This document shows, piece by piece, positions 34,221 through 41,498 of a DNA stretch of 41,498 nt (positions within the stretch are counted from its first letter, which is position 1; each line of letters opens with the position of its first letter). The stretch is from JBBQTQ01 sp038213135 (GTDB taxonomy: Bacteria; Actinomycetota; Thermoleophilia; Gaiellales; Gaiellaceae): NCBI GenBank assembly GCA_038213135.1, contig JBBQTQ010000013.1:1-41498 (forward strand). Reading direction: 5' to 3'. The notes under the pieces were generated by a model. That model searched no databases. It saw only the letters and a list, made by a program, of their open reading frames with translations, and was not told where the DNA came from. The position numbers were made by a program, and so were the translations under genes.

Positions 34221-35171
34221 GTGGTCGACGCGCCCTTCATCCCGGCGAAGAGCGTCGCGCGGGGGAGGCGGCCTGCGGTCGGCTACGCGATGGTGGCGAC
34301 TGCGGCCGTCCTCTTCGCCGTCAACGGGACGGTCGCGAAGGTGATCCTCACCTCGGGGATCTCGTCGCTGCGCCTGACCGAGGCGCGCTCGCTCGGCGCC
34401 TTCCTCGGACTCGCGGCCATCCTCCTGCTCACGCGACGCGAGGCGTTTCGCGTCGGTCGGCGCGAGCTCGTCTTCCTGGCGGTCTTCGGGGTGGCCGGAG
34501 TGGCCTGCGTCCAGCTTTTCTACTTCCTGACGATTCACCGGCTCGACGTCGGCGTCGCGCTCCTGATCCAGTACCTGGCCCCGCTGCTCGTAGCGCTCTG
34601 GGCCCGCTTCTTCGCGAAGGAGCACGTCCGCCGCCGGGTCTGGGTCGCGCTCGTGCTCGCGCTCGGCGGCCTTTCGCTCGTCGTCGACCTGTACCACGGC
34701 GTTTCGCTCGACGGCCTCGGCGTCATCTTCGGACTGATCGGAGCGCTCGCCTACGCCGTCTACCTGCTACTGGCCGAGCACGCCGTCGGGCGCCGCGATC
34801 CCGTCTCGCTACTCACGTACGGGTTCTTGTTCGCCTCGGTCTTCTGGGCGTGCGTGCAACCGTGGTGGAGCTTCCCGTTCCACGTGCCCGGCGAGCAGAT
34901 CTCGCTGGGCGGCAACCTCGCCGCCTACCACCTGCCCGTCTGGGCGCTGATGATCTACCTGATCGCTTTTGGAACGATCGCGTCGTTCTTCCTGATCGTC
35001 GGCGCGCTCCGACATCTCCCGGCGACGCGTGTCGGGATCATTGCGATGCTCGAGCCGGTGCTCGCCTCGGTCGTCGCGTACGCGTGGCTGAGCGAGGGCC
35101 TCGGCGCTCAGCAACTCGTCGGCGGCGCGATCGTTCTCGTGGGGATCGTGCTCGCGCAGACGGCGCGTTAG
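34221..35171 (+). CDS. EamA-family (DMT superfamily) transporter
   Basis: 316 residues from a GTG at 34221. Ten hydrophobic helices in two EamA repeats: repeat one begins AVGYAMVATAAVLFAVNGTV and ends VALVLALGGLSLVVDLYHG; repeat two begins LGVIFGLIGALAYAVYLLLA and ends with LPATRVGIIAMLEPVLASVV, AYAWLSEGLGAQQLVGGAI. Members export or import metabolites such as amino acids; the substrate cannot be told. Transcribed away from the tRNA and treZ. The stop is 17 bases before the convergent response-regulator stop. Confidence 0.93.
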   Translation: MVDAPFIPAKSVARGRRPAVGYAMVATAAVLFAVNGTVAKVILTSGISSLRLTEARSLGAFLGLAAILLLTRREAFRVGRRELVFLAVFGVAGVACVQLFYFLTIHRLDVGVALLIQYLAPLLVALWARFFAKEHVRRRVWVALVLALGGLSLVVDLYHGVSLDGLGVIFGLIGALAYAVYLLLAEHAVGRRDPVSLLTYGFLFASVFWACVQPWWSFPFHVPGEQISLGGNLAAYHLPVWALMIYLIAFGTIASFFLIVGALRHLPATRVGIIAMLEPVLASVVAYAWLSEGLGAQQLVGGAIVLVGIVLAQTAR

Positions 35172-35188
35172 ATGGTTGATGCCCCGAT

Positions 35189-35629
35189 CTAGCCGTCCCC
35201 CTCGATCATCCCCCGCAACTCGTCGATCTTCGCCTTGCGCAACTGCTCCCGCTCGCCGCTCGCCACGCGTTCGAGTAGCTCTCGGATCATCGGCGCGAGC
35301 TCGACCGGGTTGAACGGCTTCGTCACGTAGTCGATCCCGCCCAGGTCGAGACCCCGGGCGCGATCGCGCAACTCGGCCCGAGCCGTGAGGAAGACGATCG
35401 GGATCGCGCTCGTGCGCGGGTCCTCGAGCAGCTCCTCCGCCACCCGCCAGCCATCGAAGCCGGGGATCATCACGTCGAGCAAGACGACGTCCGGATTCTC
35501 GGTCCGGGCGCGTTCGAGCCCCTCCGGACCGTCACCGGCCTCCACCACTGTCATCCCCTCCGCTTCGAGGTTGACCCGGCAGAGAAGCCGGATCGGAGCC
35601 TCGTCGTCGACAACGAGCACCTTTGTCAA
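35189..35629 (-). CDS. Single-domain response regulator (CheY-like)
   Basis: 146 residues from a TTG at 35629 that overlaps the kinase stop as TTGA. Receiver domain: KVLVVDDEAPIRLLC (acidic pair), phosphoacceptor D52 (VVLLDVMIPGFDGW), T82 (FLTARAE) and K104 (YVTKPFNP). After about residue 120 there is only a short helical tail (LLERVASGEREQLRKAKIDE) and no output domain, so it must act through protein contacts or another kinase. Paired with the histidine kinase in one operon. Confidence 0.93.
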   Translation of the reverse strand: MTKVLVVDDEAPIRLLCRVNLEAEGMTVVEAGDGPEGLERARTENPDVVLLDVMIPGFDGWRVAEELLEDPRTSAIPIVFLTARAELRDRARGLDLGGIDYVTKPFNPVELAPMIRELLERVASGEREQLRKAKIDELRGMIEGDG

Positions 35630-38600
35630 TGCACCACCTCCTGCTCTTCGACAGCGAGCGCCATGGCCGCCGGCAGCTCGATGACGAACGTCGACCCCTC
35701 ACCCTCGGACGAGGCGACCCTGATCTGGCCGTCCATCGCTTCGACGAGGCCCTGCGCAATGAAGAGCCCGAGCCCAGTACCGCTGACCTGGCCACGCCGA
35801 ATAGCGGAATCGGCTCGGTAGAACTTCTTGAAGATCTGGGGCAGCTCCGACTGCGGGATGCCGATCCCCTCGTCGGCGACCGTCACCTCGACCGCCTCGT
35901 CGGCAACCGCCGCGCCCACCCTGACCGTCCCGCCGTCGGGCGAGAACTTCACCGCGTTGTCGACCAGGTTGAAGAGGATCTGGCGGAGCTTCTCCGGGTC
36001 GGCCTGAGCAGCGACCGGCTGGCGCGGTAGCTCGACCATGAAGCGATGCCCGTTGAGACCCGGGGCCTGCTCGGCGGCCGACACCACCTCGGCGACGATC
36101 GCCCGCACGTCGGTGGGCGCCGGGCGCACTTCGAGATCGCCCGCGTCGAGACGCGCAACCGCCAGGAGCTGGTCGACGATCGCCGTCAGGCGCTCCGCCT
36201 CCGTCGCCACGTAGATCAGGAAGGTTCGCCGCTCGTCCTCGCTGAAGAGCACGTCCTGGCGGAGCAAAGTCTCGGCGAACCCGTAGATCGAGGTCAGCGG
36301 AGTGCGCAGCTCGTGCGAGACGGTCGCGACGAAGTCGGACTTCATCTGCTCCACGAGATGCTCGTTCGAGATGTCGCGAAACGCGAAGACGCGGCCCGCC
36401 ACCTCGCCGGCCGGGTCGCGCATCACGGCCTCCGTCAACGAGAGCTGCACCTCCTCGCTCCCGCGGCGGATGGCGACCCGCCGCTCCCCCTGCTGCGCGG
36501 ACTCCGAGCCGAGGTCGCGCTGCAGCACCTGAGCCACGGTCCGGCCGAGGGCCTCGTCGGGTGGGACGCCGGTGATCCGCTCCGCAGCCTCGTTCCAGAG
36601 CACGACCGTGCCCGCGCGGTCGACGGCGACGATCCCGTCGGCGACGTTCCGGAGGATCGCGACGCTCCGCTCCTGCTCGACGAGGACGCGCTGGTAGAGC
36701 TCGGCGTTCGACAGGGCCGTCGAGGCGTTCGCAGCGAGCGCGCTCAGCGCCTCGATCTCCTCCTCACGCCAGCTGCGCGGGGCCAGGGAGTACGCGGCGA
36801 GGACGCCGTAGAGCTCGCCGTCGGCGCCGTGGAGCGGCACGCCGAGGTACCCCGCATATCCGGCGCCGAGCATCGGCTCGCCCTCGAGGAGCCGCTCGTC
36901 GCCGGTGACGTCGGCGAGCGCGAGCGGGGCACGTGTCTGGACGATGTCGGCCGAGGGACGAGCACCGGCCGGCACGACCGTCCCGAGCGCGATCTCCCGG
37001 CCCGCGCCGGCCGCGGCACGAGCGACGAGCTCCTCGCCTTCGAGCGCGCGCACCGAAGCTCCGTCGGCCTGCAGCAATATGGGGAGCTGCTCGACGACCT
37101 CGTCGAGCACCGCGGCCGGGTCGAGCTCGGCGGTGAGCAGGCCGCCGATCCGCGCGAGCTGCTGCGAGAGCGCCCGCGCACGCCGTTCGGTCTCGAACAG
37201 CTCGCTCCGCTCGAGCGCGCCTCTCGCCGCGCCCGCAAGCTGGCCGGCGAGAGCGACATCGTCGTCGCTGAACTCCTTGGGTTGCTCGAAGAGGACGAGG
37301 ACGAGACCCCCGCCGTCTCCGCGGGCCACGACGAGCGGTGCCGCCAGGAGCGAAGCGCAGCCGAGCTCGGCGAGCAGGCCGCGCCAGCGGCCACCGAAGC
37401 GCTCGTCATCCTCGAGCCGCGAGGCGGCCAGCATCCTCCCGGCCGCGGCCGACTCGGCCAGCACCTCGCCGCCCTCGGGCAGTCCCATGCGCAGCTCCGA
37501 GGCGAGCCGGCGCGGGAGCCGATACGCGCCGGCGAGCTCTAGCCCTCTCGGCCCGGGCATCAGCACTGCGGCGAACGAGCCGCCGAGCACATCGGTGGCG
37601 GCCTGGCCGACGGCGTCGAGCGTCGCCTCGAGCGAGACGGACTCGCCGAGCACGGAGGCGATCTGCGAGAAGCCACTCTCGATCCGTGCCTGCCGGCCGC
37701 GGGCCTCGAACATCTCCGCATTGCGCAGCGCGAGCGAGGCGAGCGAGGCGAAGCCGGTCAGCAGCTCGACGTCCGCGCTCGTGAACGTCCGCTCTGGATC
37801 GCGCGAGCCGACGCCGAGAACTCCCCGGATCTCGCCCGACCAGGTCATCGGCGCAACGACGGCGCTCGCAAATCCTTCGTACGCGTCGTGCGGCACGGGC
37901 TCGTGCAGGGACGGGTAGTCGGCTCCGGTGACGGGAGTCCCTTCGGCGATCGCGTTGCCGGCCAGGCCCCGGTGGGGCGGGAACTCGAAGCCGACGATGC
38001 CCTCGTCGAGGCCGTGCACCGCCGCGCAGCGCAGCACGGAACGCTCCGGGTCGAGGAGGTAGCAGTCGGCTCCGTCGGCCACGAGCAGCTGGGCCAGCTG
38101 GTCGACGAGCAGCTGGAGCACGGTCTCGAGCCGGAGCTCGCTCGTCAGCACCTGAGCCGCGTTCAGGAGCGCGGCCTGCTGGTCGAGCCTGCGCTGGTTC
38201 TCCTGCAGCAACCGGGCCGTGTGGATCGCGTGGCCGAGCTCGCGCGCGACCGCCTCGGCGAGCGCGACGTCGGACTCGCTCCAGTCGCCAGGGCGGGCTC
38301 GGTGGAGTGCGAACACGCCGATGATCCGGTCGAAGACGGCGATCGGAGTCGCGACGACCGCTCGCGTTCCGAGCGCAAGCAGCGCCTCGACGCTGCCGAG
38401 CTCCGGGTCGGCGAGCTCGGTTGCGCCTTCCACGTCCCCGATCGCAACCGTGTCCCGACGGCGCGCGGCAAGGTTGGCGACCGGAAGGCCCGAAGCGTCC
38501 TCGCCGATCGGCTCGAAGCCGCCGCGCCACCACTCGGCGGCGATCGGCATCGGCCCGCCGGGCTCGCCGAGCCGGATGAAGCAGCGATCGACGCCGAGCG

Positions 38601-39291
38601 CACGACCCGTCTCCTCGACGGCGACGCGCTGGACGGTTTCGAGGTCGAGCTCCGAGCGGACACGCCGTGCGATCCGCGCCACGAGCCGCTCTCTCTCCAG
38701 CGCGTCCTCGAGGCGGCGGGCCGAACGCGCACGATCGAGCGCGAGCGTCGCCTCGGCGGCGAGCGCGCGCAGCGGGCCGAGCTCCGCGGTTCCGAACGAG
38801 CGGCGATCAGCCGTCGTCGCGATCGCGAGTACCGCGATCACCCGCTCCCCGGAGACGAGCGGGACGAACGCGGCGCTCCGCGCGCCGACGGCCTCGGCCA
38901 CGCTCTGGTTGATCTGGGGCGAGGTGGCGACGTCGTAGACGGCCACCGGCGCAGCCTCGAAGACCGCGCTCGCGATCCCGGAAGCTTCGGCCGCCAGGTC
39001 GAACCGGAGCTCGCGCCAGTAGTCGAAATCCTCGCCCGAGCGGCGCGCGAGCAGACCGCGCGCCTCCGTCTGGGCTTCGTCGACGAGGGCGAGCCCGGCG
39101 AACTCGACATCGAGCAGCTCGGCGATCTCGTCGAGCAGGACGCGCGCGACTTCCTCTGCGTCGCCGGCCCGGCCGAGGGCGTTCGAGATCGCCTCGATTG
39201 CCTCGAGCTCGCGCGGGCGGGGCGAGCTAGCGCCGGAAAACGTGCGCCGCACCCTCGCCAGCAGGCGTTGGCCGGGTCGAAATCGGTGCAT
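35626..39291 (-). CDS. Five-GAF, PAS-containing soluble sensor histidine kinase
   Basis: 1221 residues from an ATG at 39291 (a GTG at 39294 adds one). No membrane segment. Five successive GAF domains can be recognised by their repeating pattern (about residues 30-185, 195-365, 375-530, 540-700 and 715-860), each starting near a LETVLQLLVDQLAQLL-like helix and ending near a FxxxDVALA-x-x-A helix. A PAS domain follows (about 870-985, DGIVAVDRAGTVVLWNEAAE), then HisKA with H993 (SHELRTPLTSIYGFAE) and HATPase_c (LVDNAVKFSPDGG, DEGIGIP, GTGLGLFIAQGLVEAMDG). Signal unknown. It phosphorylates the downstream CheY-like protein by inference. Confidence 0.93.
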   Translation of the reverse strand: MHRFRPGQRLLARVRRTFSGASSPRPRELEAIEAISNALGRAGDAEEVARVLLDEIAELLDVEFAGLALVDEAQTEARGLLARRSGEDFDYWRELRFDLAAEASGIASAVFEAAPVAVYDVATSPQINQSVAEAVGARSAAFVPLVSGERVIAVLAIATTADRRSFGTAELGPLRALAAEATLALDRARSARRLEDALERERLVARIARRVRSELDLETVQRVAVEETGRALGVDRCFIRLGEPGGPMPIAAEWWRGGFEPIGEDASGLPVANLAARRRDTVAIGDVEGATELADPELGSVEALLALGTRAVVATPIAVFDRIIGVFALHRARPGDWSESDVALAEAVARELGHAIHTARLLQENQRRLDQQAALLNAAQVLTSELRLETVLQLLVDQLAQLLVADGADCYLLDPERSVLRCAAVHGLDEGIVGFEFPPHRGLAGNAIAEGTPVTGADYPSLHEPVPHDAYEGFASAVVAPMTWSGEIRGVLGVGSRDPERTFTSADVELLTGFASLASLALRNAEMFEARGRQARIESGFSQIASVLGESVSLEATLDAVGQAATDVLGGSFAAVLMPGPRGLELAGAYRLPRRLASELRMGLPEGGEVLAESAAAGRMLAASRLEDDERFGGRWRGLLAELGCASLLAAPLVVARGDGGGLVLVLFEQPKEFSDDDVALAGQLAGAARGALERSELFETERRARALSQQLARIGGLLTAELDPAAVLDEVVEQLPILLQADGASVRALEGEELVARAAAGAGREIALGTVVPAGARPSADIVQTRAPLALADVTGDERLLEGEPMLGAGYAGYLGVPLHGADGELYGVLAAYSLAPRSWREEEIEALSALAANASTALSNAELYQRVLVEQERSVAILRNVADGIVAVDRAGTVVLWNEAAERITGVPPDEALGRTVAQVLQRDLGSESAQQGERRVAIRRGSEEVQLSLTEAVMRDPAGEVAGRVFAFRDISNEHLVEQMKSDFVATVSHELRTPLTSIYGFAETLLRQDVLFSEDERRTFLIYVATEAERLTAIVDQLLAVARLDAGDLEVRPAPTDVRAIVAEVVSAAEQAPGLNGHRFMVELPRQPVAAQADPEKLRQILFNLVDNAVKFSPDGGTVRVGAAVADEAVEVTVADEGIGIPQSELPQIFKKFYRADSAIRRGQVSGTGLGLFIAQGLVEAMDGQIRVASSEGEGSTFVIELPAAMALAVEEQEVVH

Positions 39292-39294
39292 CAC

Positions 39295-39586
39295 TGGGCA
39301 AATCGGATGATAGGCGCGAAGTTGGTTTCGCGCCCGGTTTCTTCGCCGCCGGGGCCTGCGTTTCCTGGTTCTAAAGATGGGCCGAGCGGCCTATTCACAA
39401 GCGGAAAGCTCACGAGTACCGTCTTGTCACTGGGCGATGCGCACCGCGGTGCACGTTCCTGGCCATCAAGGCCCGCGGTCGCAATCAGGAGAGGCCCGCC
39501 GCACTTGACCCCCCAAGCGGCGGGCTTTTCCGTTTCTGCCGACTGCCGCGCGGCCGCTCGTAGCAGGGGTAGCATCAGGCCCTGGT
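39295..39586 (+). ncRNA. Unexplained intergenic region ending in a terminator; possible small RNA
   Basis: 292 bases between the kinase and ispH starts without a protein gene. It contains the hairpin GGCGCGAA/TTTCGCGCC near its left edge, the perfect palindrome GCACCGCGGTGC near 39450, and a strong rightward terminator at 39494-39529. No annotated gene reads rightward into that terminator, so a small RNA made from this region is the simplest explanation. I do not recognise a known family with confidence; the C6 loop of the last hairpin recalls the actinobacterial 6C RNA, but the second C-rich loop of that family is missing. Confidence 0.35.
39494..39529 (+). terminator. Rightward intrinsic terminator with C-rich loop
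   Basis: A 9-bp perfect stem (GCCCGCCGC 39494-39502, GCGGCGGGC 39517-39525), a 14-base loop containing six C flanked by CTTG and CAAG that can pair further, and TTTT at 39526-39529. It lies 57 bases before the ispH start and so must end something transcribed from upstream. Confidence 0.75.
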
Positions 39587-40534
39587 TTGGTGAAGCGGGT
39601 GTTGCTGGCGTCACCGCGTGGCTACTGCGCAGGTGTCGAGCGCGCGGTCGAGATCGTCGAGCGGGCCCTCGAGCTGCATGGGCCACCGGTCTACGTGCGC
39701 AAGCAGATCGTCCACAACGCCCATGTCGTCTCCGATCTCGAGGCGCTCGGCGCGGTGTTCGTCGAGAGCGAGGAGGACGTGCCGCGCGGCGCGACCGTCG
39801 TCCTTGCCGCTCACGGTGTCGCGCCTGAGGTGTACAGGCGCTGCAACGAGCGCGGGCTGACGACGATCGACGCGACCTGCCCGCTCGTGACCAAGGTGCA
39901 CGTCGAGGCGCGTCGCTTCGCGGTGTCCGGCCATACCGTCGTTTTGATCGGCCACGAGGGTCATGAGGAGGTCCTAGGCACGATGGGCGAGGCGCCGGCG
40001 GCGATTCGAGTCGTGGGCTCGGTCGAGGAGGCCGAGACGCTGAGCGTCCCGAACCCCGAGCGCGTCGCCTACGTGACGCAGACGACGCTCTCGGTCGACG
40101 AGACCGCCTCGATCCTGCGGGTGCTGAAGGCCCGCTTCCCACGGCTCCGCGGCCCGCAGACCGAGGACATTTGCTACGCCACGACGAACCGCCAGGAGGC
40201 GGTCAAACGGCTCGCACGCGAAGTCGGCCTGCTCCTCGTGATCGGCTCTCGGAACAGCTCGAACTCCAACCGGCTCGTCGAGACGGCCCGCGCGGAGGGG
40301 ATTGCAGCCCAACTGATCGACGACGAGAGCGAGATCGACGAGCGCTGGCTCGAGGGTGTCGAGGCGGTCGGTGTCACCTCGGGCGCCTCCGCGCCGGAGC
40401 GCCTTGTCGCTCGTGTCTGCGACTGGTTCCGAGCCCGCGGCGTCACGGACATCGGCTCGCTCGGTCACGTCGCGGAGGACGTGTTCTTCCGCCTGCCGGC
40501 CGAGTTGCGCCGGCGCGCGCCGAGCGCCGCCTAG
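39587..40534 (+). CDS. ispH: 4-hydroxy-3-methylbut-2-enyl diphosphate reductase
   Basis: Last enzyme of the MEP isoprenoid pathway; reduces HMBPP to IPP and DMAPP with a 4Fe-4S cluster. 315 residues from a TTG at 39587 (a GTG at 39590 is an alternative). Cluster cysteines are C14 (SPRGYCAGVERAV), C98 (TIDATCPLVTKVH) and C196 (EDICYATTNRQEAV). Other marks are VYVRKQIVHNAHVV, AAHGVAPEV, IGHEGHEEVLGTMGEAP, SRNSSNSNRL and TSGASAPERLV. Length is normal. TAGCAT at about 39570 may be a -10 box. Its stop shares the CTAG at 40531-40534 with the convergent aminotransferase remnant. Confidence 0.96.
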   Translation: MVKRVLLASPRGYCAGVERAVEIVERALELHGPPVYVRKQIVHNAHVVSDLEALGAVFVESEEDVPRGATVVLAAHGVAPEVYRRCNERGLTTIDATCPLVTKVHVEARRFAVSGHTVVLIGHEGHEEVLGTMGEAPAAIRVVGSVEEAETLSVPNPERVAYVTQTTLSVDETASILRVLKARFPRLRGPQTEDICYATTNRQEAVKRLAREVGLLLVIGSRNSSNSNRLVETARAEGIAAQLIDDESEIDERWLEGVEAVGVTSGASAPERLVARVCDWFRARGVTDIGSLGHVAEDVFFRLPAELRRRAPSAA

Positions 40535-40904
40535 AGAAGCGTCGCGAGCCCGGCGAGCAAGGCGTCGAGGTCCGCAGGGAGGCAGGACGACGCTCGTCAT
40601 CGGCAGGCCGGTCGGGTCGGACGAGATCGGCTCGCCGGGGATCTCCGTGCGCGCTCGCTCGGCGAGGGCGGCGCAGCGGACGCGCACCCCGTCCCAGTCG
40701 TACTCGGCCTGGAAGTCGATCGCGGCCGGGACGGCGAGGTACGCGGCGGGATCCTGCGCGCCCGCCCAGCGGTGGCGCTCGGGGAACGCGTGCTCGAGCT
40801 CCCAGCTGATCACGAGCGGCTCGAACTGCTCCTGCAGGTGCGGAACGACCCAGAGAAAGCCCGAGCCCTTCGGCGCGCAGAGCCACTTCTGGCATGTCAA
40901 GTAA
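40531..40904 (-). pseudogene. Broken class V aminotransferase (isopenicillin-N-epimerase-like), 5' truncated and frameshifted
   Basis: Leftward, the sequence starts abruptly at about 40904 with TCQKWLCAPKGSGFLWVVPH, which matches the PLP-lysine segment (HKW.CAPKG) of class V aminotransferases. It continues with the C-terminal domain (LVISWELEHAFPERHRWAGA, DPAAYLAVPAAIDFQAEYDW, LPMTSVVLPP). Near 40572-40580 the frame shifts by one base; after the shift DLDALLAGLATLL runs to a TAG at 40531. The N-terminal two thirds are absent in this window. Either it is a decayed gene, or the rest lies beyond the inserted region to the right. The frameshift argues for decay. Confidence 0.7.
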
Positions 40905-41077
40905 GTACCGAAAGGCTTGCGCCTAGCGCGGGGCCGCGGGGTGGCGCCCGGACGTCCAAGCGGCAAGCAGGTCGGCCGCGTGACGCGAGCGAGAGCACGC
41001 CCACAGAAGGCGCGCAGACTCCCGGACACGCGGAATCATGCCCCGTACCAATCCGTGATTCATGCAAGCGCCCCAAC

Positions 41078-41094
41078 GGGGGGGTTTGGGGGGG
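41078..41094 (+). other. G7-TTT-G7 tract, G-quadruplex type
   Basis: Two runs of seven G separated by TTT. Each run can be split as GGG-G-GGG, giving the canonical four-tract G-quadruplex pattern with loops of 1, 3 and 1. It follows CCCC-AAC, with which part of the first run could also pair. It lies between the broken aminotransferase and the structured leader. Confidence 0.5.
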
Positions 41095-41099
41095 CGAAC

Positions 41100-41474
41100 C
41101 GTAAATCCGCCGTAAGGCGGTGTGGTTGCCTTAGAACGAACGTCAAAGGCGCAAAGAGGAACGAATCACCTAAGACTGGGTGACAGGCCGGGGCTGAAGT
41201 GACGGGGGGCGGTCAGCGGTTCGCCGAACGCTTCCTGACCCTCGCAGTCACCCTTTCCCTCCCCGATGCGTGAGAGAAAGAGGGGACGTGGCAACTACGT
41301 GACGTTCTGAGCGTCACTTGCGGTCGGCTGATGGGACAGTCTTCGTCAAGGTCAGGGAGGTCACGTCGGTAGAAGTGGTGTAACGGCGCCTACGGCAGCC
41401 GAGCGAAGGTAGTTCGGCCACCGCGGGCTCCAGACTCGTCGGTTCAACCACGAATCGATGAGAGGAGCACCACG
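41100..41474 (+). ncRNA. Long structured leader, candidate 5' part of a group II intron
   Basis: About 370 bases without a gene, rich in stable helices: CCGCC/GGCGG with a GTAA (GNRA) loop near 41112; GGGTGAC (41178-41184) with GTCACCC (41247-41253), enclosing GGTCAG (41211-41216) with CTGACC (41235-41240) and a GTTC/GAAC tip; and GTGACG (41299-41304) with CGTCAC (41312-41317). GTGTGG follows the GNRA hairpin directly and would fit the GUGYG 5' end of a group II intron. The end (GATGAGAGGAGCACC before an ATG) resembles the start of an intron-encoded maturase ORF. Proof needs the sequence beyond the window. Confidence 0.4.
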
Positions 41475-41498
41475 ATGGCCGAGGAGGCAAGGATGACT
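41475..41498 (+). CDS. Start of an unidentified ORF, cut by the window end
   Basis: ATG at 41475 with AGGAG seven bases upstream. Only eight codons are visible (MAEEARMT), too few to identify. If the leader is a group II intron, this would be the reverse transcriptase/maturase; otherwise the leader regulates an unknown gene. Confidence 0.5.

Noticed and set aside
37888..39828. 646-codon rightward ORF across the kinase gene
   Set aside because: Antisense shadow of a clearly coding GAF/kinase frame in GC-rich DNA; composition is Arg/Glu-rich without domains.

Overview
GC-rich chromosomal window with dense, tightly packed genes, GTG/TTG starts, many 1-4 base gene overlaps and little intergenic DNA. 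Gene content (DapDC-type lysA, NadABC with NrtR, TreZ-TreX-TreY, an LPxTG surface protein, a MscL with a zinc ribbon, a GAF-repeat histidine kinase) fits a deep-branching actinobacterium such as a Thermoleophilia/Gaiellales-like lineage; this placement is an inference from style and content, not from a search. No prophage, CRISPR array, IS transposase or defence system was seen.

Layout. 1-5175: murJ (3' end outside the window), rpsT preceded by a terminator-like hairpin, and a leftward comEA-comEC-holA operon; a small exported protein follows. 5172-9002: leuS (leftward) and lysA (rightward) diverge around a 200-base region that carries a complete ribosome-mediated attenuator for leuS: promoter, a six-residue leader peptide with two adjacent Leu CTT codons, and mutually exclusive hairpins ending in a terminator. 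8999-10604: an ECF sigma factor fused in frame to a DUF151 bifunctional-nuclease domain that has its own internal Shine-Dalgarno and ATG, divergent from a FrnE/DsbA-like oxidoreductase whose first active-site cysteine codon is an in-frame TGA followed by a SECIS-like hairpin (likely selenoprotein, U-P-Y-C). 10784-15327: a five-gene branched-chain amino acid ABC operon livG-livF-livH-livM-livK.

15459-18983: a secreted subtilase with six tryptophan-containing hexapeptide repeats at its end, a membrane HD-GYP phosphodiesterase one base behind it, and a sortase-type LPFTG protein that has its own leaderless-type promoter. 18980-23398: thioredoxin-like YyaL protein, a CaiB-type CoA transferase, and a BNR beta-propeller/MoaD pair. 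23395-27841: nadB-nadC-nadA-cupin, divergent from an NrtR-type Nudix regulator across a 66-bp nested palindrome. 27988-34189: mscL, a probable exporter remnant, the treZ-treX-treY trehalose operon and tRNA-Pro(TGG). 34221-40534: an EamA transporter, a response regulator/five-GAF kinase pair, an unexplained terminated intergenic RNA region and ispH. 40531-41498: a broken class V aminotransferase, a G-quadruplex-type tract and about 370 bases of structured leader in front of a new ORF, possibly the 5' part of a group II intron.

The two strongest leads are the UGA-containing FrnE-like gene (9996-10604) and the leuS attenuator (7551-7673). A general pattern is that six convergent gene pairs end on one shared CTAG, so that both stop codons occupy the same four bases.
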